In this document: one piece after another, positions 28,931 to 42,180 of the stretch
How the letters are laid out: each line of letters begins with the position of its first letter
Numbering within the stretch: the stretch's first letter is position 1
Assembly (NCBI GenBank): GCA_003013855.2
Contig: ML058408.1
Coordinates: 4,465,001-4,529,000, forward strand
Direction of reading: 5' to 3'
DNA length: 64,000 nt
Source: Liriodendron chinense
Lineage: Eukaryota; Streptophyta; Magnoliopsida; Magnoliales; Magnoliaceae
Translations under genes and position numbers: made by a program
Notes under the pieces: generated by a model
The model's input: the letters and a program-made list of their open reading frames with translations, nothing else
Database searches by the model: none
Told to the model about the DNA's origin: nothing

Positions 28931-30469
28931 TGTTCGCTTCCCCAAGTGTAGGGTTGCGATGTAGTAAAAAACTCGGTAAGACTGAGGTCGATCCATAGGG
29001 ACTTATGTAGGAATTCACAAACACATCCAATAGTTTCTATTGAGAAGCTAACAACCAGATTGTAGGAGATTGATGTAAGCAACAACTTTGAAATTAAACT
29101 GAAGTAAACAATTATAAAAAGGCACTAGGGGTTCAAGGATCCACTTATAGCAATCCTTGATGCTCAATTCGCTGTGGTCTCACACTTTCTCAACTAGAAT
29201 TGAAATTAAGATCTATCTAGTCGGATGATAGAATAGTTAAACCAAACAACCTGCCATATGTATGAACAATGTCTATGATTCACTCAATGTAAGCTAGGGT
29301 GAGCATGCTCAATTGCATAGGTCAGTCCTAATTCAAATAAGTTAAGTTCACAATCATAACCATCCTTAAGTCCTGTCAAATCATATACACAGTCCCATAC
29401 AAACTACAAAAATCCAGAAAAGTAGAACTTTGGTAGGAAATTCCCACATGAAGATCATAGTACTAAAGCGTACTCCAATTCCTCGGATCATATAGGTCTA
29501 AACTAACACATAACAATTAAGAACTCAAGTAATTCTCCTAAACATCCATGAGTCATCATAAGACTAAGAAAAAACTACTTAGAACTTGTATTAACTTCAA
29601 ACCATTGTTCTTAAACATGAAATCCAACTTGAAAACCAACTTAAACGAATTGAAACATCTCAGATTCACTACAAGCTTCACCTCTTAGCCCTAGCTAAGA
29701 GGTTTAGCCGTTCATGATCCAAGGAAACATGAAACAACTAAAGAAAAACATAAAAATGAGAAAGCAAACTAGAAGGAGTTGTGGAACTCCGAAATCCACT
29801 TCCACCACCTCCCACCTTGCTCAAACCCTCCTAAGATACCCTAGGAACGATCCCTAGGTGTCCTTTTATAGTGGGGAGGCTCCGCAGCATCAGAATCTTC
29901 CAGAAATTGCGTAAGAGTACGCAGTGCGCAGAGAATTTCAGGACTTGTAGAACACGCCTCATTACGCAGATGACCGGTCGCACGACTGGTCTAAGCTACT
30001 GGACGACCGGTCGCACAACCAGTCTCAAAAATGCCAAAATCGTCCAAAGGGTTCTGGGGATTTTCAACCCAGAAAAATTAATTCAAGGACCGGTCGCAGA
30101 AGTGGACGACTGGTCGCACGACCGGTCGTGAACAGTCCAGAGAGTTGTGGCCTCTAGGTCCCCTCTGTTGAGTGATCGGACCGGTCGGACGACCGGTCCT
30201 TAACCTTGAACGACCGGTCGAACGACCGGTCGTGGGCACCTTCTTCTGCTTTCTTTCTTCTTTTCTCTGACTTCTTTCTTTCATCCTTTGACGCCTAGCC
30301 CCTTTAATCTTCTATGGTTGTAAACGGCTTCCTTAAGTCTCCTTTTAATGAAACCTCTCTCTCATCCTATAATCACAATTTCATGCATTAGATTAGTCTA
30401 TAAATCATGAAAACCTTGCATAATGAGTGATGAATTGGGGTTAGAATATGCACAATTAAGAGCTCAACA
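28931..30469 (-). repeat. 3' LTR of element E (1539 bp)
   Basis: Begins TGTTCGCTTCCCCAAGTG and ends AAGAGCTCAACA on the plus strand. The GACCGGTC array (29972-30232) mostly has 4-base spacing, such as GACCGGTC-GAAC-GACCGGTC, unlike the 2-base spacing of C, D and I. Confidence 0.9.
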
Positions 30470-31697
30470 CACCCCCCCAACCAGCATTTTGTTAGTCCCG
30501 AGCAAAACATGCGTGAAACCAATTTCATTCTCCAAACCCAACTCTCCTTTAGAAACCATTCTTCTATACATCCCAAGCTACACAAGTGTAAGAGTTAGAG
30601 AAATTAGGTGACAGAGGTTGAAACTGTAAACTCTCAAAACATAATAAATATCCATATGAAATTCCCGCTGATTGTTTGACAAATAGAAGAACTTGAACAA
30701 GTTCAACCTAGTGTGCATTGTGAAGGTTCATCTCATGAGTTTCCAGGATTATCTTCTTCACAGATCAACTAGACTAAAGATCTTAAGATATATAGAGCAA
30801 CAACAAGCCAATGATAGGAATTTACTTTACTGTCCTTCCGACGACTTTCACACTACGTCCCATTTTCGGCTTTGGTTACGGGTAGACCATCCTCCGGTTG
30901 GTAATAGGTAGCCCTAATCGAAATTTTCCACCATTTTTCCATCATTCCCAATTTCATCCTTCCTTTTCCTTTTTCTTTTGAATTAGATAGGATTTTTAGA
31001 AATCCATATCTTTGGTTATTTTCCCATGGACAAGGATGGACAAAGTACCCCTACGTGGTTTCTCAAAACTTTAAATCAAAGTCTAGTTAATCCACAAATC
31101 TCATAATCGTTGCAACTCATGAAAATCGTGTAATGTGAACTAGGTGTAAAGGTGTTCAAATTTTCTATCAATCACATAACTAGGAGAATTCACATATAAA
31201 ACCATTATGTTATGAGAAGTTCAAGACTTACAACCTCATACACTTCATATCTCCTCCTCTTATGCTCATATCATCTTGAATGCATAAAAACAAAGTATTC
31301 CAAAGGAGTTTTGTATTTTATAAAAATAGAAAAATTTCTACATAATTGCTCGAAATGTTACAAAACAATGGATTCATCCAAGTGATCCTACAGCCCCCAA
31401 CCAAATCTTGCATTGTCCTCAATGTAAAAGATGTGCAATGAGCAAAACATGAGAGCAATTTGAAAATCAAAGGGAGTGAGGAATGATAGTACCTGAGAAA
31501 GTGAAAAGTGGAATTCTTCCTCCTTCTAACAAACCTATGAAAAATAAACAAAAGCAACCAAATCCTAATCCTAACTACTCTATACCTCCATCAGACTAGG
31601 AGATCAATAATCCTGATACACAGGATCAGTCAGAGGTATAGACATACCTTCTGAAGAAAACTTCTCAAAGAACGGCTTTAATCGCTGACCATTCACT
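30470..31697 (-). other. Noncoding 3' region of element E with two polypurine tracts
   Basis: One tract abuts the LTR at 30470-30484; a second lies at 31391-31408 (minus strand CAAGATTTGGTTGGGGGCTG, one G changed). No env-like ORF. Homologous to the same region of C, D and F. Confidence 0.75.
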
Positions 31698-32488
31698 TTA
31701 AATATGTTGCCGTTTCATGGATTTAACAACTCGACGGTCCCATATGGGTAGACGTTTGCACAATATAGGGACCGGTCGAGATCTCAATTTTTTCGAAAAT
31801 AAATGGAGGTGAGAATTATACAAAAGGACTTTTTGATTGATCGTGAATGTCTTACGAAGAATGTTCTTATCATGGAATATCTTTGTCTTGTCCTTGTAAA
31901 TTCTCGCATTCTCATATGCTTTGTTCCAGAGTTCCGCAAGTTTATTCAATTGTAGTTTGTGCAACGAGCTCGCCTTGTCAGAATCAAAACTCATCTTCCT
32001 AATTGCCCAATATGCCCTATGTTCTAACTCCACAAGCAAGTGACAAGCCTTCCCATAGACAAGTCTATAGGGAGACATTCCAATAGGGGTCTTAAAAGCA
32101 GTACGGTAAGCCCAAAGCGCATCGGTAAGTCGAAGCGACCAATCCTTGCGATCGGGGTTCACCATTTTCTCTAAAATGTGTTTAATCTCCCTATTGGATA
32201 TCTCAACTTGTCCACTAGTTTGTGGGTGATAGGGAGTGCTCACTTTGTGTGTTACGCCATATTTCTTCATTAAGGCTTCAAATGGCTTATGATTTGATCG
32301 GGACAATACTTAAATAAGTATGGGTCGTCCCATAGGAATTTTCGCACCTCAGTGAAGAACTTATCCTTATCTTGCTTTTTCCAATGTGTAGGAATCGTAA
32401 CTGTAGCAAGATAGTTAGCAATGTCCGCATACCATGGCAATTGGAAGACTTTAAAAAGTTGTTCATCAGGGAACATGTCATTGATCAC
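31698..32488 (-). pseudogene. pol: Integrase remnant of Athila element E, core deleted
   Basis: The N-terminal frame (32488-32270) covers the RNase H-integrase linker to KYCPDQII. The next frame (32306-31698) starts at PFEALMKKYGVTHKVSTPYHPQTSGQ and continues through the C-terminal domain. Compared with element C, about 465 bp between these points are missing, removing the HHCC zinc finger and the first two catalytic Asp. Only the catalytic Glu (GQVEISNREIK) remains. The C-terminus is also shifted after KLRSR. It cannot be a working integrase. Confidence 0.9.
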
Positions 32489-33783
32489 GGTCGTTTTAGG
32501 GGAATCGGTGAGAACAAGTCAAGAAAGATGGTCAGCCACTACATTTTCTACTCCTTTCTTATCACGTATCTCTATGTCAAATTCCTGGAGTAGAAGGATC
32601 CATCTTAACAACTATGGTTTAGCATCCTTCTTAGAAAGAAGGTACTTAAGCGGGGCATGGTCAGTGAATATGATGATCTTAGATCCAATCAAGTAGGACC
32701 TAAACTTGTCCAAGGCAAAACTATGGCTAAAAGTTCTTTTTCTGTAGTAGTGTAATTTGGTTCGTCTGAGTTTAAGGTTCTACTTGCATAGTAGATAACA
32801 CATGGCATCTTCTCTTTTCTTTGGCCTAGCACGGCCCCAATAGCATAGTCGCTTGCGTCACACATAATTTCAAAAGGAAGGCTCCAATCAGGTGGTTGCA
32901 TTATGGGAGCACATGTCAACATACCTTTAAGTGTGGTAAAGGCCTTTTGACATTCTTCGTTCCACTTGAATGAATTTTCCTTTTGAAGTAGGTTACATAA
33001 AGGACGAGAGAGTGAACTGAAGTCCTTTATGAACCTTCTATAAAATCCTGCGTGTCCCAAAAAGGACCGCACATCTCGTATGCTCTTGGGTGGTGGAAGG
33101 TTGGAGATAAGATCAATTTTCTCTTTGTCCACCTCGATTCCATTTTGTGAAACGATGTGACCAAGTACAATTCCCTTTTGAACCATAAAGTGACACTTCT
33201 CCCAATTCAACACAAGGTTCTTCTCTTCACATCTTTTCAGCACAGATTTCAAGTGCTCAAGGCACTCATCAAAGCTACAACCAAATACTGAAAAATCATC
33301 CATGAAGACTTCGAGAATTGTCCCCACCATATCAGAAAAGATACTCATCATATAACGCTGAAAGGTGGCAGGGGCATTATATAGTCCAAACGGCATCCAT
33401 TGATAGGCGAAAGTGCCGAATGGACATGTGAATGTAGTCTTTTCTTGGTCTTCACGGGCGATCTCTATTTGGTTGTACCCTGAATAGCCATTAAGGAAGC
33501 AAAAATGGGAATGACCCGCCAACCTTTCTAAAATGTTATCAACAAACAGTAGGGGGAAGTGGTCTTTCCTCGTGACAGTGTTTAGCTTCCTATAGTCAAT
33601 GCACATTCTCCAACCGGTAGTCACTCTGGTTGGCACAAGTTCATTATTAGCATTGGCTATGATGGTTATTCCGGATTTCTTAGGCACCACTTGAGTTGGG
33701 CTCACCCATTGACTATCGGATATTGGGTAAATAATACCCACATCCAATAGTTTCACCACTTCGGCCTTAACCATATCCTTCAT
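32489..33783 (-). pseudogene. pol: RT-RNase H of Athila element E
   Basis: RT is open from MKDMVKAEVVKLL (33783) to 32689: RMCIDYRKLNTVTRKDHFPL, FLNGYSGYNQIEIA, MPFGLYNAPATFQRYMM and catalytic VFMDDFSVFG near 33310-33280. RNase H begins (DASDYAIGAVLGQ, YYASRTLNS, TTTEKELLAIV) and shifts frame at about 32720. The rest continues in another frame with stops up to DMFPDEQLFKV. Confidence 0.85.
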
Positions 33784-35419
33784 GTTTGGATTGAGTCGTC
33801 TTTATGGTTGCCTAGATGTCTTCGTATTCTCCTCAAGGTGTATGCAATGAGCACAAATCAGTGGGTCTATGCCTTTGAGATCCACAATCGACCACCCAAT
33901 GGCACTCTTGTGCTCTAATAGAGTGGCCATTAGCCTACTCTCTTGTTCCTCATCCAAGTGGGAAGAAATCACCACCGGATATGTCTCATCTCGACCTAAA
34001 TAGACATATGTCAGCTCACTTGGTAATGGTTTTAAGTCGAGTGTTGGTGCCTTGATATTAGATGGGAGGGCTTTATTCTCGTTTACGGGCAAGGGCTCAA
34101 ATAGGGACCTCCATCTTTTGTTATCAAGCACCGGCATCGCATCTAAAATGGCATCCATCTCTCGTATTGTGTCATCATTTATCTCATGAGAGTGGGCCAC
34201 ACATGCCTCCAAAGGGTTGGAATATAATGTTGAGGGGAAAGTTTCCTCCACGAATGATTCAATCAAGTTTATCTCGTGGATCTCCTCATCAACCTCTCGT
34301 GGTTGTTTGCATAAATCAAATATATTAAGCTCAAGAGTCATATTTCCAAAGGACATTTGTACAAGCCCATTTCTACAATTGACAATTGCATTGGAAGTAG
34401 CTAGAAAAGGGTGGCCAAGTATGACGGGAATTTGAGCACCGGTACCTATCACGGGATGTGTATCCAAGACAATAAAGTCTACTGGGTAGTAGAATTTATC
34501 AACTTGGACTAGAACATCCTCAATCATTCCTCTTGGTATACGAATGGATCATCAGCAAGTTGGAGTGTGGTTTTGGTGGGTTTCAATTCACCTAACCCAA
34601 GCTGTTCGTAAACTAAGTATGGAATGAGGTTCACACTTGCCCCCAAATCGAGTAAGGCTTGTTTAATCCGGTAGTCTCCTATAATACATGAGATGGTTGG
34701 ACTACCCGGATCCTTGTATTTTTGGGGCACCTCTTGTTTGTTGATAGCGCTCAAATTCTCAATCAAAAGTACTTTGTTGTGAACATTGTGTTTCCTTTTG
34801 ACTGTACACAATTCCTTTAGAAATTTGGCATAAGATGGTATTTGTTTTATGGCATCCAACAATGGGATGTTGATCTTCACCTGCTTGAAAACCTCTAATA
34901 TTTCCAGATTTTTGTCTAAAGGTTTGGGTGAAATCAACCATTGGGGAAACGGGGCAACTGACTTGTATTGCCTTTCCGGTTCTTTCTCTTGTGGAGTGTT
35001 GTTTTAAGCTATCATCCCCTTTGGAATTTTCTGGATCCTCAGGCTTTGGGGCCTTCACCGGATTAGATTTATCAACTATTTTTCCACTTCTCAAAGTGGT
35101 GATAGCTTGAACATACTCCGTGTGTTGGGAGGATGAGCCTGAGTCTTGTATCTCAAATTGGGTTCTTGGGTTTGGAAGAGGTTGGGCCGAAAGTGTGCCT
35201 TTCTCCCTAACACTGAGGTGAGATTCAACTCTAGCCATTGAGGTTTTCAATTCATTGATGGCTTGAGTTGAATTTTGATTAAATTTCAATTGCTCTTGCA
35301 TGAACCCATCTATTTTCAGAGAATTAGTCTTGTTATACTCAGCTTGAACCAATACAAATGCACCCAACATCTCGTCTAGCATAACTTTTGGTGTAATGAC
35401 TAGAGATGGACCTAGTATA
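33784..35419 (-). pseudogene. pro: Gag spacer, protease and linker of Athila element E
   Basis: Starts after a TAA near 35420. The spacer LDEMLGAFVLVQAEYNKTN leads to a +1 frameshift (an extra A near 35005) and back to frame by a 1-base loss near 34549. The protease active site DLGASVNLIP lies near 34650-34620. The distal protease part (FIVLDTHPVIGTGAQIPVILGHPFLA) and linker LEACVAHSHEINDDTIREMD are intact. A TAA (CAA to TAA) near 33800 cuts the frame just before RT. Confidence 0.85.
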
Positions 35420-36644
35420 GGTTAAGCTTGAGGGATATGGGTTGCATTCGCAGTGGGTCCATTCCTCCAACTGAAGTTGGGATGGTTCTTCCAATTAGCA
35501 TTAAACGTGTTTGAGTTTGGAGCACCAAATTGCTGTTGATAATTGTTTATGGCATTTGATTGTTCTTGTAAGATGTCCTGAACCGCTGAAATTGTGGGAC
35601 AATCTTGTGTTGCATGTTGATTTCCGGCACAAATTCCACAAACAGTTTCAACGTCATTGGAGTTGATCGTCTCTCCTTTCCTTAATTCCATGGCCTCAAC
35701 TTTTCTTGTGAGGCTAGCCACCCGTGCACTTATGCTATCTTCTTCTGATAAGACATAAATTCCTCCTTTTTCTTTTTGTTGGCGAGTCTTAAAATTTGCT
35801 GGTTTAGATACATCCCAAGACTGTGCATTCTCAGCTACTTCCTCCAAATAGTCCCATGCTTCCTCGGCTTCCTTCTTCATGAACTCCCCATTACACATCA
35901 TCTCTACAAATTGGCGCATGGGTGAAGTCAGTCCGTCATAGAAAAAGATTATAACCCACCAAATTTCATAGCCATGATGTGGGCATGCATTTAACAAGTC
36001 CTTAAACCTCTCCCAACATTGGAAGAAGGTCTCATCTTCCTTTTGGGCAAAGTTCATGATAAGGCGCCTCGACATGTTTGTTTTATGAGTATGGAAGAAT
36101 TTTTTAATGAATTCCCTATGCATATCATTCCATGCACCAATTGATCTTGGCCTTAATGCATGAAGCCAACCTTTAGCTTTATCTTTAAGGGTAAAAGGAA
36201 ATAATTTAAGTCTTACCACATCATCAGTAACATTTGCAAAGTGCATGGTGGTTATTACCTCATCAAACTCCTTAAGGTGTTGATAGGCACTTTCACTGTC
36301 TAATACATGGAATTTTGGGAGGAGTTGGATCACTCCCGGTTTCAAATCGACATTCCCTACATTTTGTGGAAAGATTATGCATAAGGGAGTGCTCGCTCTT
36401 GCTGGTTGCAAGTAATCACTTAATGTTCTTGGTCGAGGAACATTCTCAACCCATTCTCTCCCGTTTCGGTTTGGTTTTGGCCTAGATTTGGATTGGCCAT
36501 CGGATTAGGTTGATTTATAGCCATATTTTCAGACAAAATTGGAGAAGTTAGATGTCTCCTAGCATGCGGTTCTCTGTCTATTCCCTCTACTATTCCTCCT
36601 TCACTTATGAGTCCTTTATTGGAATCCCGAGCCCAATGTGGCAT
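35420..36644 (-). pseudogene. gag: Gag of Athila element E (one frameshift)
   Basis: The first frame begins at MPHWARDSNK (36644) and is shifted near 36430. The second is open from MQPARASTPL (36411) to the TAA at about 35420. The core motifs are complete: PGVIQLLPKFHVL, ESAYQHLKEFDEV, FPFTLKDKAKGWLHAL, LIMNFAQKEDETFFQCWERF. The zinc knuckle CGICAGNQHATQDC near 35650-35605 is intact. This is the best preserved Athila Gag in the window and served as a reference for C, F and I. Confidence 0.9.
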
Positions 36645-37192
36645 GCAAAATCCTAAAAGACTGAAACAAAAAGGAAAAAGAATTCTTCCTTCCTTTCTTT
36701 ACTCTTCTTTAAGACCTAAGCACAAGGTGTCTTGCAATGGCTAGGCCAGAAGCAAGGATAGAGACCGATTTCTCCTGGTCAATAGGGGTTCAAAGAACTC
36801 CCCACCCACTCTTTGAATCTTTTGAGAAGAGTGCAGAAAAAGAAGAAAGAGGAGTAGAGGTGAGAAGAGAAATCCCTGAGCACAAGGTGATCCAAGACGG
36901 CAGAGCCGACCAATAGGAATCCAGGTGGCACAAGGCCTACCTTTCAGAGATCCAAAAAGGAGTCTCCACCCACTCTACAAGAGATGAATATGATAGGAAT
37001 GAATAGGAGAAGAAGAAGAGTAAGGGTTAGAAAGATAAAACCTGATTTGGCACTTGAGATCCTTATATCTTCTTCAGCTTCCTCGAAATCCCTGCAAAAA
37101 GAAAAATCAAACAAAACAAACTAAGTTAGTATTATTCCTAAAAATCCTAAATAAATACTATTTTCAGAAATTTGTGAAAAAAACCGTCAAAG
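36645..37192 (-). other. Leader of element E
   Basis: About 550 bases between primer site and gag ATG, homologous to 60596-61142 of element I. It holds a diverged direct repeat (two copies of CAC..GTG...CCACCCACTCT) but no ORF I can support. Confidence 0.7.
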
Positions 37193-37210
37193 TCCCCGGC
37201 AACGGCACTA
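37193..37210 (-). other. Mutated tRNA-Asp primer-binding site of element E
   Basis: The minus strand reads TAGTGCCGTTGCCGGGGA, with two changes (GGC to AGT near the start) from the tRNA-Asp site in D. Both changes fit C-to-T decay on the other strand. Confidence 0.8.
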
Positions 37211-37216
37211 AAAACT

Positions 37217-38769
37217 TGTTGGCTTGCCCAAGTGTAGGGTTGCGATGTAGTAATAAACTCGGTAAGACCGAGGTCGATCCACAGGGACTTATGTAGGAAT
37301 TCATAAACACATCCAATAGTTTCTATTGAGAAGCTAACAACCAGATTTGTAGGAGATTGATGTAAGCAACAACTTTGAACTTAAACTGAAGTAAACAATT
37401 ATAAAAAGGCACTAGGGGTTCAAGGATCCACTTATAGAATCCTTGATGATCAATTCGCTGTGGTCTCACACTTTCTCAACTAGAATTGAAATTAAGATCT
37501 ATCTAGTTGGATGATAGAACAGTTAAACTAAACAACCTGCCATATGTATGAACAATGTATATGATTCACTCAATGCAAGCTAGGGTGAGCATGCTTAATT
37601 GCATAGGTCAGTCCCAATTCAAATAAGCTAAGTTCACAATCATAACCATCCTTAAGTCCTGTCACAAGACAAAATTATATTATGATTTAAACTTGATCCA
37701 AATCATATACACAGTCCCATACATACTACAGAAATCCAGAAAAGTAGAACTTTGGTAGGAAATTCCCACATGAAGATCATAGTACTAGAGCATACTCCAA
37801 TTCCTCGGATCATACAGGTCTAGACTAACACACAACAATTAAGAACTCAAGTAATTCTCCCAAACATCCATGAGTCATCATAAGACTAAGAAAAAACTAC
37901 TTAGAACTTGTATTAACTTCAAACCATTGTTCTTAAAAATGAAATCCAACTTGAAAACCAACTTAAACGAATTGAAACATCTTAGATTCACTACAAGCTT
38001 CACCTCTTAGCCCTAGTTAAGAGGTTTAGCCGTTTATGATCCAAGGAAACATGAAACAACTAAAGAAAAACATAAAAATGAGAAAGCAAACTAAAAGGAG
38101 TTGTGGAACTCCGAAATCCACTTCCATTGCCTCCCACCTTGCTCAAACACTCATAAGATACCCTAGGAACGATCCCTAGGTGTCCTTTTATAGTGGGGAG
38201 GCTCCGCAGCATCAGAATCTTCCAGAAATTGCGTAAGAGTACGCAGTGCGCAGAGAATTTCGGGACTTGTAGAGCACGCCTCATTACGCAGATGACCGGT
38301 CGCACGACCGTCTGAGCTACTGGACGACCAGTCGCACGACCGGTCTCAAAAATGCCAAAATCGTCCAGAGAGTTCTGGGGATTTTCAACCCAGAAAAATT
38401 AATTCAAGGACCGTTCGCACGACCGTTCGTGAACAGTCCAGAGAGTTGTGGCCTCTGGGTCCCCTCTGTTGAGTGATTGGACCGGTCGGACGACCGGTCC
38501 TTGACCTTGAACTACCGGTCGGACGATCAGTCGTGGGCACCTTCTTCTGCTTTCTTTCTTCTTTTCTTTGAATTCTTTCTTTCATCCTTTGACGCTTAGC
38601 CCCTTTGATCTTCTATTCTTGTAAACGGCTTCTTTAAGTCTCCTTTTAATGAAACCTCTCGCATATCCTACAATCACAATTTCATGCATTAGATTAGTCT
38701 ATAAATCGTGAAAACCTTGCATAAGAGTGATGAATTGGGGTTAGAATATGCACAATTAAGAGCTCAACA
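37217..38769 (-). repeat. 5' LTR of element E (1553 bp)
   Basis: Begins TGTTGGCTTGCCC and ends AAGAGCTCAACA. A TATA box (TATAAAAG, minus strand) lies at 38185-38192. The GACCGGTC array at 38293-38533 is partly decayed. Confidence 0.9.
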
Positions 38770-38774
38770 TGCTC

Positions 38775-40510
38775 CAAACTCAAACACATATAACTCTAGT
38801 TGGAAGAACCATCCCAACTTCAGATTGAGGAATGGACCAACTGCGAATGCAAATAACACACCTCAAGCCCAACCTTTACTAGGTCCATCCCTAGTAATTA
38901 CACCAAAATCTACGCTAGAGGAGATGTTGGGTGCATTCGTGTCGGTTCAAGCTAAATATAACAAGATTAATTCTCTGAAAATTGATGGGTTTATGCAAGA
39001 GCAACTGAAATTCAATCAAAATTCATCTCAAGCCATTAGTGACTTAAAAACCTCAATGGCTAAAGTTAAATCTCATCTTAGTGTTAGGGAGAAAGGCATA
39101 CCTCCTGCCCAACCTCTTCCTAACCCAAGAACCCAATTTGAGATACAAGACCCAAGCTCTTCCTCCCAACATACGGAGCATGTTCAAGCTATCACCACCT
39201 TGAGGAGTAGTAAAACAATTGATAAATCTTATCCGATGAAGGCTCCGAAGCCTAATGATCCGAAAATTTTCAAAAAGGATGATAGCCCGAACAACACTCC
39301 ACATGAGAAAGAACCGGAAATGCAATACAAGGCGGTTGCCCTGTTTCCCCAAAGGTTGATTTCACCCCAACCTTTAGACAAAAACCTGAAAATCTTAGAG
39401 GTTTTTAAGCAAGTGAAGATCAACATTTTGTTGTTAGATGCTATAAAACAAATACCATCCTATGCTAAATTTCTAAAGAAATTATGTACAGTCAAAAGCA
39501 AACACAAGGTTCACAACAAAGTGCTTTTGACTGAAAATTTGTGCGCCATTATCAAACAAGAGGTGCCCCAAAAATACAAGGATCCGGGTAGTCCAACCAT
39601 CTCATGTATCATAGGTGACTACTAGATCAAACAAGCCTTACCCGATTTAGGAGCAAGTGTAACCTCATCCCATGCTCGGTCTATGAACAACTTGGGTTAG
39701 GTGAATTAAAACCCACCAAAACCACACTCCAATTTGCTAATAGATCTATTCGTATACCGAGGGGGGTGATTGAGGATGTCTTAGTCTAAGTTGATAAATT
39801 TTACTATCTAGTAGATTTTATTGTCTTGGATACACATCCCGTGATAGGTACCGGTGCTCAAATTCCAGTCATACTTGGCCGCCCTTTCTAGCTACTTCAA
39901 ATGCAATTGTCAATTGTAGAAATGGGCTTGTACAAATGTCCTTTGGAAATATGACACTCAAGCTGAATATTTTTTATTTATGTAAACAACCACGGGAAGT
40001 TGATGATGAGGTCCACGAAATAAATCTAATTGAATCATTCATGGAGGATACATCCCCCTTGACATTCTATTCCTATCCTTTGGAGGCATGTTTGGCCCAC
40101 TCTCATGAGATTGATGATGACACAATACGAGAGATGGATGCCATTTCGGATGTTATGCCTGTACTTGATAATAAAAGATGGAAGGCACCATTTGAACCTT
40201 TACCCTTAAGCGAGAACAAGCCTCTTCCATCTAATATCAAGGCACCGAAGCTCGACCTAAAACCATTACCAAATTATTTAAAATATGTATATTTAGGTCG
40301 AGATGAGACATATTCGGTAGTGATTTATTCCCACTTGGATGAGAAACATGAGAGTAGGCTAATAGCCACTCTAATAGAGCATAAGAGCGTCATCGGATGG
40401 TTAATTGCGGATCTCAAAGGCATAGACCCACTGATTTATACTCATCGCATACACCTTGAGGAAAATGTCAAGACATCTAAGCAACCATCTGCCCAATATC
40501 TGATAGTCAA
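38775..40510 (+). pseudogene. gag-pro: Gag end, protease and linker of Athila element F
   Basis: Resumes after the E duplication with NSNTYNSSWKNHPNF and is open to the TAG near 39623 (GDY then stop, an Arg codon in relatives). The protease follows with indels (DLGAS.. near 39645, ALPDLGASV), so no open protease exists. The linker is open from 39936 (MSFGNMTLKLNIF) to EENVKTSKQ near 40485. A deletion of about 80 bp then joins it to RT sequence. Confidence 0.8.
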
Positions 40511-41740
40511 TGGGTGAGTCCAACTCAAGTGGTGCCTAAGAAATTTGGAATAACCATCGTGTCAATGCCAACAATGAACTCATACCAACTAAAGTCACTA
40601 CCGGTTGGAGAATGTGCATTGACTACAGGAAGCTAAATACAGTCACGAGGAAAGACCACTTCCCCTTATCATTTGTTGATCAAACTTTAGAAAGGTTTGC
40701 GGGTCATTCCCATTTTTGCTTCCTTGATGGGTATTCAGGGTATAAACAAATAGAGATCGCCCTAGAGGACCAAGAGAAGACAACATTCACATGTCCATTT
40801 TGCAGTTTTGCCTATCAAAGGATGCCGTTTGGACTATGCAATGCTCCTGCCACTTTTCAACATTGCATGTTGAGTATTTTTTCTAATATGCTAGGTACAA
40901 TTCTCCAAGTCTTCATGGACGATTTCTCAGTATTTGATTGTAACTTTGATGAGTGCCTTATGCACTTAAAAACTATTTTGAAAAGATGTGAAGAAAAGAA
41001 CCTCGTGTTGAATTGGGAGAAATGTCACTTCATGGTTCAAAAGGGAATCGTCATTGGTCACATCATGTCACAAAATGGAATCGAGGTGGACAAGGCTAAA
41101 ATCGATCTTTTCTAACCTTCCACCACCCAAGAGTGTATAAGATGTGCGGTCCTTTTTAGGACACGCCAGATTCTATAGATGATTCATAAAGGACTTTAAT
41201 TCACTCTCTAGTCCTTTATGTAACCTCCTTCAAAAGGAAAACTCATTCGAGTGGAATGAGGATTGTCAAAATGCCCTTGTAAAACTTAAAGGTATGTTGA
41301 CATGTGCTCTCATAATGCAACTACCTAATTGGAGCCTTCTATTTGAAATTATGTGTGATGCGAGTGATTACGCTATTGGGGCTATGTTAGGCCAAAGAAA
41401 AGAGAAGAAGCCATTCGTCATCTACTATGCAAGTAGAACTTTAAACTGGGCTCAACCAAACTACACAACGACAAAAAAAAGAACTTTTAGTCGTAGTTTT
41501 TGCTTTAGACAAGTTTAGGTCCTATTTGATCGGATCCAAGACATCATATTCACCGACCATGTCGCGCTTAAGTACCTTCTCTCTAAGAAGGATGCTAAGC
41601 CGCACTTGTTAAGATGAATCCTCCTACTCCAAGAATTTGACATAAAAATACGTGATAAGAAAGGAGTAAAAAATATCATGGCTGATCATCTCTCTAGACT
41701 TGTTCTCACCGATTCCCCTGATATGACCACGATCAATGAC
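40511..41740 (+). pseudogene. pol: RT-RNase H of Athila element F
   Basis: RT motifs RMCIDYRKLNTVTRKDHFPLS (near 40605), FLDGYSGYKQIEIA, MPFGLCNAPATFQHCM and VFMDDFSVFD are readable to a frame break near 41115. RNase H pieces (DASDYAIGAMLGQ, YYASRTLNWAQ) lie at 41294-41518. After another frame break, ADHLSRLVLTDSPD starts the linker to integrase. Multiple stops and indels. Confidence 0.8.
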
Positions 41741-42180
41741 ATGTTCCCTGATGAACAATTATTTAAAGTCTCTCAATTGCCATGGTATGCGGACATTGCT
41801 AACTATCTTGTTATAGGTACAATTCCAACAAACTGGACCAAGCAAGATAAGGATAAGTTCTTCAACAAGGTGAGAAATTTCTTATGGGATGACCCGTACT
41901 TATCAAGTATTTCCCGATCAAATTATAAGGAGATGTGTGCCAGACGATGCACAACACAGAATCATCTCCTTTTATCATTCACAGGCTTGTGGTGGTCACT
42001 TTTCGGCTAAGAAGACCACATCCAAAATTCTGCAATGTGGGTTTTATTGGCCTACCATGTTCAAGGATACCCATGAGTTTTGCAAAACGTGCGAGCCTTG
42101 TCGAAAACTAGGAGGAATATCCCGTAGGAATATGATGTCACTCAATCCCATCTTACCAATTGAAATTTTTTATTGTTGGG
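41741..42180 (+). pseudogene. pol: Integrase N-terminus of Athila element F
   Basis: Linker and zinc finger (FYHSQACGGHFSAKKTTSKILQ, FCKTCEPCRKLGG) in two frames. It is cut at 42180, immediately before the first catalytic Asp, by insertion G. It continues at 48747. Confidence 0.85.

Larger units (their letters stand above)
28931..38769 (-). mobile_element. Element E: near-complete Athila-like element, defective
   Basis: LTRs 28931-30469 (1539 bp) and 37217-38769 (1553 bp) flank a minus-strand gag, protease, RT, RNase H and integrase. The target duplication TGCTC is exact at 28926-28930 and 38770-38774. The LTRs differ by many substitutions and a deletion of about 38 bp in the left one, so it is clearly older than D. 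Coding defects: stops near 35420 and 33800, a compensated frameshift pair in the protease region, a frameshift in RNase H and loss of about 465 bp of integrase. Confidence 0.95.
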
